Below are positions 1 through 5,292 of a DNA stretch of 12,086 nt, in pieces. The DNA is from Chitinophagaceae bacterium. Lineage in GTDB: Bacteria; Bacteroidota; Bacteroidia; Chitinophagales; Chitinophagaceae. Both the position numbers and the translations under genes were made by a program. The stretch lies in contig DMRT01000280.1 in assembly GCA_003455235.1 (NCBI GenBank), positions 1 through 12,086 on the forward strand, given 5' to 3'. The notes beneath the pieces are model-generated. The model was not told where the DNA came from. It searched no databases and was given only the letters and a program-made list of their open reading frames with translations. Each line of letters opens with the position of its first letter. Within the stretch, counting starts at the first letter, position 1.

Positions 1-630
1 ATCAATATCCCCGATGGTTTCTTTTTTGCGGCGGATGCTTCCGGCGATCTCCGCTTTTTCAACAAGGGGAATTTTCTTTATTCCTTTCAGTATTTCCCGG
101 GCAACCGGGAGAGCTTCCTTCAACGGTATCCGTTTCTTTTCTTTATCCGGCTTTACCAATGCTTCCAGCTTTTCAATCGTTCTGGCGGCAAAGCCATTTA
201 TAGTATGCAGCCTGCCCTGTCCGATGGCGGCGGCCAGTTCTTTTCTTGTATTTACGTGCAATGCATCGTGCAGCTTTCTGATGGTGGCCGGGCCGATGCC
301 TTCGGCGTCCATCAGTTCCAGCAGGTCTAGCGGAACCTTCCGCTTCAGGTTTTCAAAAGCGGCAATGCGGCCATGGTGCTCATACTCCACAATCTTATGT
401 GCTATGCTTTCACCTATGCTTTTCAGTGCATCCAGTGATTTTATATCATCCCCGAAAGCATCCACCGGCTCGCTCATATTGGCAAGCACCCTGGCTGCAT
501 CTTCATAGGCCCGGGTACGGAAGCGTTCTTCTTTACCCAGGTAGGCATAGCAGGCGGCCATCTGGCGGAAGATCGCCGCCAGTTCAGCATTGTGCCGGAA
601 ACGGGGATTGTTTGAAATGGCTGTTGGCAT
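1..630 (-). CDS. polX: Family X DNA polymerase (PolX), N-terminal 210 residues; gene continues past the left edge
   Basis: I translated this open frame by hand because it has no stop inside the window. Residues 1-90 look like the helical 8-kDa-like domain, including FRTRAYEDAARVL near residue 37. Residues 100-160 carry helix-hairpin-helix signatures such as EGIGPATIRKL near 110 and INGFAARTIEKL near 144. The end shows the family X nucleotidyltransferase motif: GS at 197-198, then RRKKETIGDID with two metal-binding aspartates at 208 and 210. Bacterial PolX enzymes are usually about 570 residues with a C-terminal PHP nuclease domain, which would lie outside the window. They act in DNA gap repair. 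The ATG at 628-630 is preferred. A GTG at 658-660 is in frame, but the family normally starts with a short tail before the first helix. The gene is divergent from the aeRF1-like gene. A possible minus-strand -7 box, TAGTTTTA, lies at 645-652 without a convincing -33 partner. Confidence 0.88.
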   Translation of the reverse strand, partial: MPTAISNNPRFRHNAELAAIFRQMAACYAYLGKEERFRTRAYEDAARVLANMSEPVDAFGDDIKSLDALKSIGESIAHKIVEYEHHGRIAAFENLKRKVPLDLLELMDAEGIGPATIRKLHDALHVNTRKELAAAIGQGRLHTINGFAARTIEKLEALVKPDKEKKRIPLKEALPVAREILKGIKKIPLVEKAEIAGSIRRKKETIGDID

Positions 631-759
631 CGGTTCTTTGCCTGTAAAACTATTCACATGGCCGGTCCGCACTGATGAGATGTATCATAACCGGTTGTGA
701 TTGGAGTTATGGAAAAATTCCGCTTCGGGGGATACATTTAGTTATTCAATTTACACATT

Positions 760-1857
760 ATGACACAGACACTCTCCCCCGACGAAAAAGCCGTGCTGCA
801 GGCAGTAAAATACCTGCCGGCCATTTCTATCATTATGCCGTTTGGGCCAAAGATCAGCCTCAAATCCGACCTGGAGTACCGGCTGAAAATGGCTGTAGGA
901 AAAATAGAGAAGGAACTGATGAAGAATTATCCCGCAGAAAAAGCCCTGCCGGTGATCAGCCGGCTGAAGCAGCTTGCCAGCGAAGCCAATTACAATACAC
1001 ACCGGAAAAGCATCGCCATCTTTCTTTCCCCCATGGTAGAGAAGGTGTTTTACCTTGATATACCGGTGGAAGAAAAAATTATCGTGGATGAATCCTTTGA
1101 AATACGTGACCTCGTGTATCAGAAGAAACAGGATATGCAATTCCTGCTGTTGATGCTGAGTGCAAAAAGGGCGGTTATGTTTCTTTCCAATGGTTCGGAG
1201 ATGAAGCTGGTAAAATCCAACCGGGCCGAAGAGGAGCATCTGCCGGAAAAAGATTCCCCGGAACGGGTGGCCAATTTTTCTGATCCCGATGAGCGGGCGG
1301 AAAAATTGCTGGAGAAATTCCTTCACCAGATGGATGATGCCCTTACGCTGATGCTGAAAGCATACCCCCTGCCGGTGTTTGTGATGGGCACCGAACGGGT
1401 GCTGGGTCATTATAAAAAACTGACCAAACACGAACGCGACATCAACGATTACATCCAGGGAAATTATGAAGACCTGCCCGAGCCGGAAATCATTAAAGTG
1501 GTGCAGCCGCATGTAAGCAACTGGAAACGGGTAAAACAGCTCGACCTGCTGCACCAGCTGGAAAAAGCAGCCGGAGCAAAGAAGCTGGCACAGGGTATGG
1601 AAGAAGTATGGCAGGCCGCCACGCACAAGAACTGCCGCCTGCTGCTGGTGGAAAAGAATTTTATGTATGCAGCCAGGCAGGGAGCTGAGCCCGGGATCAT
1701 TTATAAAGAAGAGTTGCCCACTGATTATCCTTTTTATATAAAGGATGCGGTGGACGATGTGATCCAGAAAGTGCTGGAGAATGGCGGCGACGTGGAGTTT
1801 ACAGCCGATGGCCTGCTCAGCGATTATAAACGTATTGCCCTGATACAATACTACTAA
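760..1857 (+). CDS. aeRF1-related protein of the baeRF/Balon group, candidate ribosome hibernation factor
   Basis: The 365-residue soluble protein has the layout of bacterial relatives of archaeo-eukaryotic release factor 1. Residues 1-125 form an N-terminal region. A middle domain at about 125-255 begins with a strand pattern (FLLLMLSAKRAVMFL) and contains PLPVFVMGTERVLGHYKKL. A C-terminal domain at about 265-365 contains CRLLLVEKNFMYAA and ends NGGDVEFTADGLLSDYKRIALIQYY-like, the typical eRF1 domain 3 finish. No GGQ tripeptide is present, so peptide release activity is not expected. Known relatives (Balon of Psychrobacter, Rv2629 of Mycobacterium) bind the ribosomal A site of stalled or hibernating ribosomes. 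Giving this protein the same job is inference. The ATG has no Shine-Dalgarno sequence, normal for Bacteroidota, and a weak -7-like box, TACATTTA, sits at 733-740. A universal stress gene follows 28 bp later, probably in the same operon. The exact baeRF subfamily cannot be decided by eye. Confidence 0.75.
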   Translation: MTQTLSPDEKAVLQAVKYLPAISIIMPFGPKISLKSDLEYRLKMAVGKIEKELMKNYPAEKALPVISRLKQLASEANYNTHRKSIAIFLSPMVEKVFYLDIPVEEKIIVDESFEIRDLVYQKKQDMQFLLLMLSAKRAVMFLSNGSEMKLVKSNRAEEEHLPEKDSPERVANFSDPDERAEKLLEKFLHQMDDALTLMLKAYPLPVFVMGTERVLGHYKKLTKHERDINDYIQGNYEDLPEPEIIKVVQPHVSNWKRVKQLDLLHQLEKAAGAKKLAQGMEEVWQAATHKNCRLLLVEKNFMYAARQGAEPGIIYKEELPTDYPFYIKDAVDDVIQKVLENGGDVEFTADGLLSDYKRIALIQYY

Positions 1858-1885
1858 AATTGTTCACTCCATAAAAACAGAACCG

Positions 1886-2707
1886 ATGAAAAACATTTTT
1901 GTTGCTGTTGACTTTTCGGAAGCATCCCGGAAGGCAATGGATTATGCAGCTGCCCTTGCCCAGTCCTTCAAAACAAATATGACTTTGGTGCATGCGTATT
2001 ATGTGCCCGTGCCGGTCGGTGATGTGCCTGGTTATATCCCTTTGTCGTTTGAGGAAGTGCAGCAGGAAAATGAAGCCATGCTGCAGCGGGAGATAGAATA
2101 TGTAACCGGTAAATTCAATATTCCAGTGGATGGATATGTACGCAATGGGTTTGTAGCCACCGTCATCAAAGACCTGGCGGCTGAATTGGGTGCCGGACTG
2201 CTGGTGATGGGTATGAAGGTAGCCGGTAAAAGCAGCAGCATCTTTGGCAGCAGCGTGGTTTCGGCCATCCGCAAAACCACCATCCCTTTACTGGTGATTC
2301 CGGAGGAAGCCAGCTTCAGTTTCATCAAGCAGATCAGCTTTGCTGCCGATTTCAAACAGCATCCTGCTGCCGGCAGCCTGGCCGTGCTGGAAGAACTGGC
2401 TGCTCATTTTGATGCGGATGTGCAGGTGCTGCACGTGCAGAAAAACGAGGCCTTCATGACAGCCGGTGAAGCGGCCGGTAAAGTGGGAGCCGATGTTTCT
2501 TTCAACCGCATGAAACACCGCTTTTATACCATGGTGGATGAAGATGTGGAAAAAGGCATCACCGATTTCATTTCCACCCATCCCACCGATTTGCTGGTGA
2601 TGGTGGCACATCATCATTCCATTTTTGAACGGCTGTTTGGAACAGAGCACACCCGGCTGATTGCCTACCGCACCCATGTGCCGCTGCTGGTGCTGCACGA
2701 CCGGTAA
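1886..2707 (+). CDS. Tandem-domain universal stress protein (UspA family)
   Basis: The 273-residue cytoplasmic protein is made of two Usp domains. Domain 1 (about 1-140) opens with MKNIFVAVDFSEASRKAMDYA, has TLVHAYYVPV at 33-42, and ends with LLVMGMKVAGKSSSIFGSSV at 105-124 followed by IPLLVIPE. This is the Usp nucleotide-loop region, although its glycine spacing is not the canonical G-2x-G-9x-G(S/T). Domain 2 (about 145-273) is more diverged: ISFAADF at 150-156, VQVLHVQ at 179-185, LLVMVAHHHSIFERLFG at 236-252 and VPLLVL at 265-270. The second loop lacks the glycine pattern and probably does not bind ATP like domain 1. Usp proteins accumulate on starvation, hypoxia or membrane stress, and this tandem architecture is common in Bacteroidota. 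The gene probably shares a transcript with the aeRF1-like gene, since only 28 bp separate them. A weak hairpin with a T tract follows the stop. Confidence 0.93.
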   Translation: MKNIFVAVDFSEASRKAMDYAAALAQSFKTNMTLVHAYYVPVPVGDVPGYIPLSFEEVQQENEAMLQREIEYVTGKFNIPVDGYVRNGFVATVIKDLAAELGAGLLVMGMKVAGKSSSIFGSSVVSAIRKTTIPLLVIPEEASFSFIKQISFAADFKQHPAAGSLAVLEELAAHFDADVQVLHVQKNEAFMTAGEAAGKVGADVSFNRMKHRFYTMVDEDVEKGITDFISTHPTDLLVMVAHHHSIFERLFGTEHTRLIAYRTHVPLLVLHDR

Positions 2708-2719
2708 CGCAACAGGAAT

Positions 2720-2741
2720 GATGATAAGAGTCATCTTTTTT
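2720..2741 (+). terminator. Weak candidate intrinsic terminator after the universal stress gene
   Basis: GATGA (2720-2724) pairs with TCATC (2731-2735) around a six-base loop and is followed directly by six T residues. The stem is only five pairs and AT-rich, so termination would be partial at best. It lies 13 bases after the Usp stop codon. Confidence 0.3.
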
Positions 2742-2754
2742 GTTGACGGCCATC

Positions 2755-2787
2755 CTTGTTTTCGGGGATTTGTGAATCATAACTTAG
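2755..2787 (+). promoter_or_regulatory. Possible Bacteroidota-type promoter for hsp20
   Basis: CTTG at 2755-2758 matches three of four positions of the -33 box TTTG. After a 21-base spacer, TAACTTAG at 2780-2787 matches five of the six fixed positions of TAnnTTTG. Transcription would begin near 2794, giving a leader of about 40 bases. No CIRCE operator is visible here. Confidence 0.27.
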
Positions 2788-2821
2788 GTAGTGTAAAAAA
2801 CATTCAACAACAATAAAACAA

Positions 2822-2827
2822 AGGAGG
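2822..2827 (+). promoter_or_regulatory. Perfect Shine-Dalgarno sequence (AGGAGG) of hsp20
   Basis: AGGAGG sits five bases before the ATG at 2833 and is part of AAAGGAGG (2820-2827), fully complementary to the 16S anti-Shine-Dalgarno. Bacteroidota genes mostly lack such sites, and no other gene in the window has one. It also fixes the start of hsp20. Confidence 0.85.
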
Positions 2828-2832
2828 TTATT

Positions 2833-3285
2833 ATGTCAACCAAGACTTTGATCAGAACAGGAGACCTGATGCCGACTGTTTTCAACGACTTCTTAAAACC
2901 ATGGAACAACTGGTTTGATACGAATAATGGAGGCAGCCTTTGGGGTAATGTACTCACGGTACCTGCCGTGAACATTGTTGAGCATAAGGATGAATTCAAA
3001 ATTTCCCTCGCTGTGCCGGGAATGAAGAAAGAAGATTTTAAGATTGATGTGGAAGGCGACATGCTTACTATCAGTGCCGAAACCAAGGAAGAAAAAGAGG
3101 AGAAAGAGAAAAAGTACACCCGCAAGGAGTATAGCTATTCTTCTTTCAGCCGCAGCTTTACACTTCCTATGGGAACCAGGAGTGATAAGATCGATGCCCG
3201 TTATGAAGACGGTGTATTGAAACTGATGATCCCCAAAACTGAAGAAACCAAGAAACTGGAGGCTAAACACATAGCCGTAAGGTAA
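2833..3285 (+). CDS. Hsp20/alpha-crystallin small heat-shock protein
   Basis: The 150-residue protein is a holdase-type small heat-shock chaperone that binds unfolding proteins without ATP. A variable N-terminal arm (1-42) is rich in Phe and Trp (VFNDFLKPWNNWF). The alpha-crystallin domain spans about 43-137, with VPAVNIVEHKDEFKI at 43-57, AVPGMKKEDFKIDV at 60-73 and the signature ARYEDGVLKLMIPK at 122-135. A short C-terminal tail ends with IAV at 147-149, a plausible I/V-x-I/V oligomerisation motif. An acidic/basic run of Glu and Lys at 85-98 fills the loop between strands. Length is normal. The gene has its own terminator and a very strong ribosome site, which suggests it is read as a separate, highly translated unit. 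It follows two other stress genes, fitting a stress-response role. Confidence 0.96.
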   Translation: MSTKTLIRTGDLMPTVFNDFLKPWNNWFDTNNGGSLWGNVLTVPAVNIVEHKDEFKISLAVPGMKKEDFKIDVEGDMLTISAETKEEKEEKEKKYTRKEYSYSSFSRSFTLPMGTRSDKIDARYEDGVLKLMIPKTEETKKLEAKHIAVR

Positions 3286-3304
3286 GCAGGCTTCTGTCCT
3301 GCTT
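3284..3304 (+). other. Small hairpin overlapping the hsp20 stop codon
   Basis: AAGCAGG (3284-3290) pairs with CCTGCTT (3298-3304) around a seven-base loop, seven base pairs in all. The left arm includes the last two bases of the TAA stop. No T tract follows, so it may act as an mRNA 3'-end stabiliser or as the first half of a double terminator. Confidence 0.5.
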
Positions 3305-3310
3305 AATGAT

Positions 3311-3339
3311 ACCCTGCCGTACAGGGCGGCAGGGTTTTT
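3311..3339 (+). terminator. Strong intrinsic terminator after hsp20
   Basis: ACCCTGCCG (3311-3319) pairs perfectly with CGGCAGGGT (3327-3335), nine base pairs with a seven-base loop, followed by a T-rich run (TTTTTCTATTT). It separates hsp20 from the downstream lipoprotein gene and shows that the longer upstream reading of that lipoprotein frame is not the real start. Confidence 0.85.
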
Positions 3340-3374
3340 CTATTTCTATTATGTATGGTTTTAAAATCTCCGTT

Positions 3375-4007
3375 ATGAAAAACATGAAAATTATGGTGGG
3401 TGTCCTGCTGCTGATCCTGGCCGGATGTTCCAGCTCCCGGATTACCAGTTCATGGAGCCAGGCCGATACCGCCCCCAAAAAGTACAACAAGATACTGGTG
3501 CTTGGATTGATACGGGACCAGGACCGGAGCATTTGTGAATACATGGAAAAGCATTTTGCAGAAGACCTGAAGGGGCTTGGATATAATGCCGTTTCTGCCC
3601 AGGCGCAGTTTGGCCCCAAGGCTTTTGAGAACATGTGTGAAAAAGATGCGGTGGATAAGATCCGGAGCAACGGGGCTGATGCCGTTATCACCATTGTGCT
3701 GCTGGATAAATCAAAGGAACAATATTATGTGCCCGCTCAAAGGCAGGTATATCCCCGGTCGGTATACTACCGGCGCTTTGGTGGCTACTACACCACGGTG
3801 TGGGAGCGGATATACACCCCGGGGTATTATGTTACTGATACCAGGTATTTCTGGGAAAGTAATTTGTACGATATGAATACGAGGGACCTGGTATATTCTG
3901 TGCAGACAGAATCCTTTGATCCAAACTCATCCGAAAGCCTTGGCCATGAATACGGGAAACTGATTGTGGAAAATATGGTAAAGAAAAATGTGCTGGCAAA
4001 GCAATAA
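3375..4007 (+). CDS. Putative lipoprotein with a tyrosine-rich segment, function unknown
   Basis: The 210-residue protein starts with a classical lipoprotein signal, MKNMKIMVGVLLLILAGC, with lipobox LAGC and acylated Cys18. The ATG at 3375 gives this clean signal. An in-frame ATG at 3351 adds eight residues, and the frame opens still further upstream inside the terminator. After SSSRITSSW, residues 38-110 show alternating strands and helices (KILVLGLI, FAEDLKGLGYNAVSA, DAVDKIRSNGADAVITIVLL), like small alpha/beta periplasmic lipoproteins. Residues 116-166 are strikingly aromatic, with about a dozen Tyr residues plus Trp and Phe. There is no acidic run after the cysteine, so the Bacteroidota surface-export signal is absent and it probably faces the periplasm. 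I do not recognise the family. It follows hsp20 and precedes a convergent oxidase-like gene. Confidence 0.85.
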   Translation: MKNMKIMVGVLLLILAGCSSSRITSSWSQADTAPKKYNKILVLGLIRDQDRSICEYMEKHFAEDLKGLGYNAVSAQAQFGPKAFENMCEKDAVDKIRSNGADAVITIVLLDKSKEQYYVPAQRQVYPRSVYYRRFGGYYTTVWERIYTPGYYVTDTRYFWESNLYDMNTRDLVYSVQTESFDPNSSESLGHEYGKLIVENMVKKNVLAKQ

Positions 4008-4026
4008 AGAAATAAGCAATACCAGC

Positions 4027-4050
4027 CCGGGCAGCCATAGGGCTGCCCGG
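4027..4050. terminator. Hairpin between convergent lipoprotein and oxidase-like genes, possible bidirectional terminator
   Basis: CCGGGCAGCC (4027-4036) pairs perfectly with GGCTGCCCGG (4041-4050) around a four-base loop, a ten-pair GC-rich stem. On the plus strand it is followed by CTGTTTG. On the minus strand it is followed by a T-rich stretch (GGTATTGCTTATTTC). Both downstream tracts are imperfect, so efficiency is uncertain, but the position between two converging genes fits. Confidence 0.6.
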
Positions 4051-4104
4051 CTGTTTGAGATCATGCTTCGTGTGTGCATTTTCAGTAAGGCCTGAACACA
4101 ACCC

Positions 4105-4554
4105 CTACGTTTTTTCGAACCGACCGGTGAGTTTTTTAATACGGATGCAGTACATCACCAGCTTAACCCGGTTGCTGTCGTCTATCTTTCCTTTTTCACC
4201 ATGTTCATGTGCATGAACGGTACTGCTGGTCATTAAAGAAAAAACCCGGTTGAAAAGAATGTCCCTGGCTTTTTCCGCACTCCGGTTCTTCAGTTCCTGG
4301 AACTAGCCGAACACCAGTACCGATTTCCAGTTCCGCATATCAGTCATCATGTCTACCTCAAAACATACGTTGGGATTTTTGCGCAGCATTTCCATCTTCA
4401 TGCCTTCGTTGGTTTGTCCATAAATGCAATTCCCGTCATAGGTGAAGGTGAGCGGTATGATATAAGGCTGCTTTCCGTCTGTACAGGCCAGTCTTCCAAG
4501 CACCTGGCTCGACAATACATTTTTGATTTCCATTTCATTCAATTCGCCCAGCAT
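4105..4554 (-). pseudogene. Pyridoxamine 5'-phosphate oxidase-like flavin-binding protein interrupted by one amber codon
   Basis: Reading from ATG at 4552-4554 gives MLGELNEMEIKNVLSSQVLGRLAC, the usual start of small FMN-binding split-barrel proteins (Pyridox_ox_2 type). It continues with YIIPLTFTYDGNCIYGQT, MLRKNPNVCFEVD and NWKSVLVFG up to residue 83. Codon 84 is TAG (4303-4305). The same frame then continues without error for 65 codons, FQELKNRSAEKARDIL through VKLVMYCIRIKKLTGRFEKT, ending at TAG 4105-4107. Both halves are characteristic of one family of about 150 residues, and the junction VFG-x-FQEL matches the family's usual WG-x-FEEL strand. One change, for example CAG to TAG, explains the break, and there is no frameshift or second stop. 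The truncated 83-residue product would lack half the barrel. The alternatives are sequencing error, a recent null mutation, or stop-codon readthrough. Longer starts upstream lie inside the promoter. Confidence 0.85.
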
Positions 4555-4571
4555 GTTGTGTCTTATTGGGG

Positions 4572-4603
4572 CAAATCTATCATACAGCAGGGCCGGGTAC
4601 AAT
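4572..4603 (-). promoter_or_regulatory. Consensus Bacteroidota promoter of the oxidase-like gene
   Basis: On the minus strand the -7 box TAGATTTG (4572-4579) matches every fixed position of TAnnTTTG. The -33 box ATTG (4600-4603) matches three of four positions, with a 20-base spacer. Transcription would begin near 4566, about a dozen bases before the ATG at 4554, and this rules out the in-frame ATG at 4602 as start. Confidence 0.65.
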
Positions 4604-4686
4604 GATAACCATCACTTTTTCCGGTAACGATGCTCATTGAAATAAAATGGCTGTTCGCCATACCTTGTACAACAATCAATCACTCC

Positions 4687-4866
4687 ATGAACCACGATCC
4701 TAAAAAAAAGGAACCTGAAATACCACCGGTAAAAGACCCGGAGATACACCCGGATGCTGTTCCGGATATTCCGCTGCTGCCTGATGAGGACCCGGATGTT
4801 ATCCCGGATGAAGACCCGTTTGAGACCCCGCCTTATGAAGTACCCGAGCCGGGAGAAGGGCCATAA
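4687..4866 (+). CDS. Small acidic proline-rich protein (59 residues), unknown function
   Basis: Starting at ATG 4687, the frame encodes MNHDPKKKEPEIPPVKDPEI followed by a Pro/Asp/Glu-dominated sequence that ends YEVPEPGEGP. Every few residues there is a Pro-Asp or Pro-Glu pair. PDEDPDVI and PDEDPFET form a tandem eight-residue near repeat at about 32-47. There are no hydrophobic segments, so the protein is expected to be disordered and strongly negative. An ATG at 4630 is in frame, but its extra 19 residues are hydrophobic and unlike the rest, so the shorter form is preferred. It lies 20 bp before the membrane-protein gene, probably co-transcribed. I recall similar short acidic Pro-rich proteins in Chitinophagaceae but cannot verify it here. 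Function is unknown. Confidence 0.65.
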   Translation: MNHDPKKKEPEIPPVKDPEIHPDAVPDIPLLPDEDPDVIPDEDPFETPPYEVPEPGEGP

Positions 4867-4886
4867 CGACGAAATAAAAAGAATTC

Positions 4887-5273
4887 ATGCGGACGATCCT
4901 GTTCATATTAACCTGCTTTGTTGCTCTTACTTCGCTGGTATCGGGCATCATCATCATCACATATCCCGATGGCCGGGTAATGCAATTGTCTACTGACCTG
5001 CTTGCCACATCCCCGTTTACCGATTTCCTCGTTCCCGGTATTGTATTGACCGTATTGGTGGGTGGTACCAGCCTGCTGGCATTGTTCTTCAACATCGGCC
5101 GTCATGTAAGCCGGTATAAATGGGCATTGGCTGCCGGCATCATGGTTTGTGGGTGGATCATTGTTCAGATGCTCTTCATCAATACCTTTTTCTGGCTGCA
5201 GTTTATTTACCTGGGTGTTGGCATCATCATGATGCTGATTGCTTACCAGCTCATGGGCAAGGAGCTGATCTGA
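4887..5273 (+). CDS. Four-helix integral membrane protein, unknown function
   Basis: The 128-residue protein has four predicted membrane segments, at about 4-26 (ILFILTCFVALTSLVSGIII), 46-70, 78-98 and 101-122. Between the first two is a short polar loop with YPDGRVMQLSTDLL. The second loop is basic (GRHVSRYK), which by the positive-inside rule puts it in the cytoplasm. There is no recognisable catalytic motif and no family that I can name with confidence. The start ATG follows the acidic Pro-rich gene by 20 bp, suggesting an operon. The gene converges on the AI-2E permease with 19 bp between the stops. Placement at the end of a stress-gene run suggests, but does not show, a role in membrane or envelope stress. 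Confidence 0.8.
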   Translation: MRTILFILTCFVALTSLVSGIIIITYPDGRVMQLSTDLLATSPFTDFLVPGIVLTVLVGGTSLLALFFNIGRHVSRYKWALAAGIMVCGWIIVQMLFINTFFWLQFIYLGVGIIMMLIAYQLMGKELI

Positions 5274-5286
5274 TTTCAAACAGATC
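5267..5286. terminator. Weak hairpin between convergent membrane-protein genes
   Basis: GATCTG (5267-5272) pairs with CAGATC (5281-5286) with an eight-base loop. The left arm overlaps the stop codon of the upstream gene, and CCGGTTTTATTTCTTT follows on the plus strand. Six pairs and a broken T tract make it a low-strength candidate. Confidence 0.3.
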
Positions 5287-5292
5287 CCGGTT

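Noticed and set aside
631..660. In-frame GTG start (658-660) that would lengthen PolX by ten residues.
   Set aside because: No sequence support, and the added residues are not family-like.
751..1848. A 365-residue open frame on the minus strand opposite the aeRF1-like gene, of the same length.
   Set aside because: Its translation shows no domain logic, is rich in His, Phe and Gln as expected for antisense of a Lys/Leu/Glu-rich gene, and the plus-strand protein has clear family features.
2288..2734. Minus-strand open frame of 148 codons across the universal stress gene.
   Set aside because: It is a shadow of the second Usp domain, with no family pattern and no promoter or start context.
3306..3374. 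Longer N-terminus for the lipoprotein, starting inside the hsp20 terminator.
   Set aside because: The extra residues are encoded by the terminator hairpin and would bury the lipoprotein signal. ATG 3375 gives a standard signal with lipobox.
4555..4602. Longer start (MYPALLYDRF...) for the oxidase-like gene.
   Set aside because: These codons overlap the -7 and -33 boxes of the consensus promoter, and the family starts at MLGEL.
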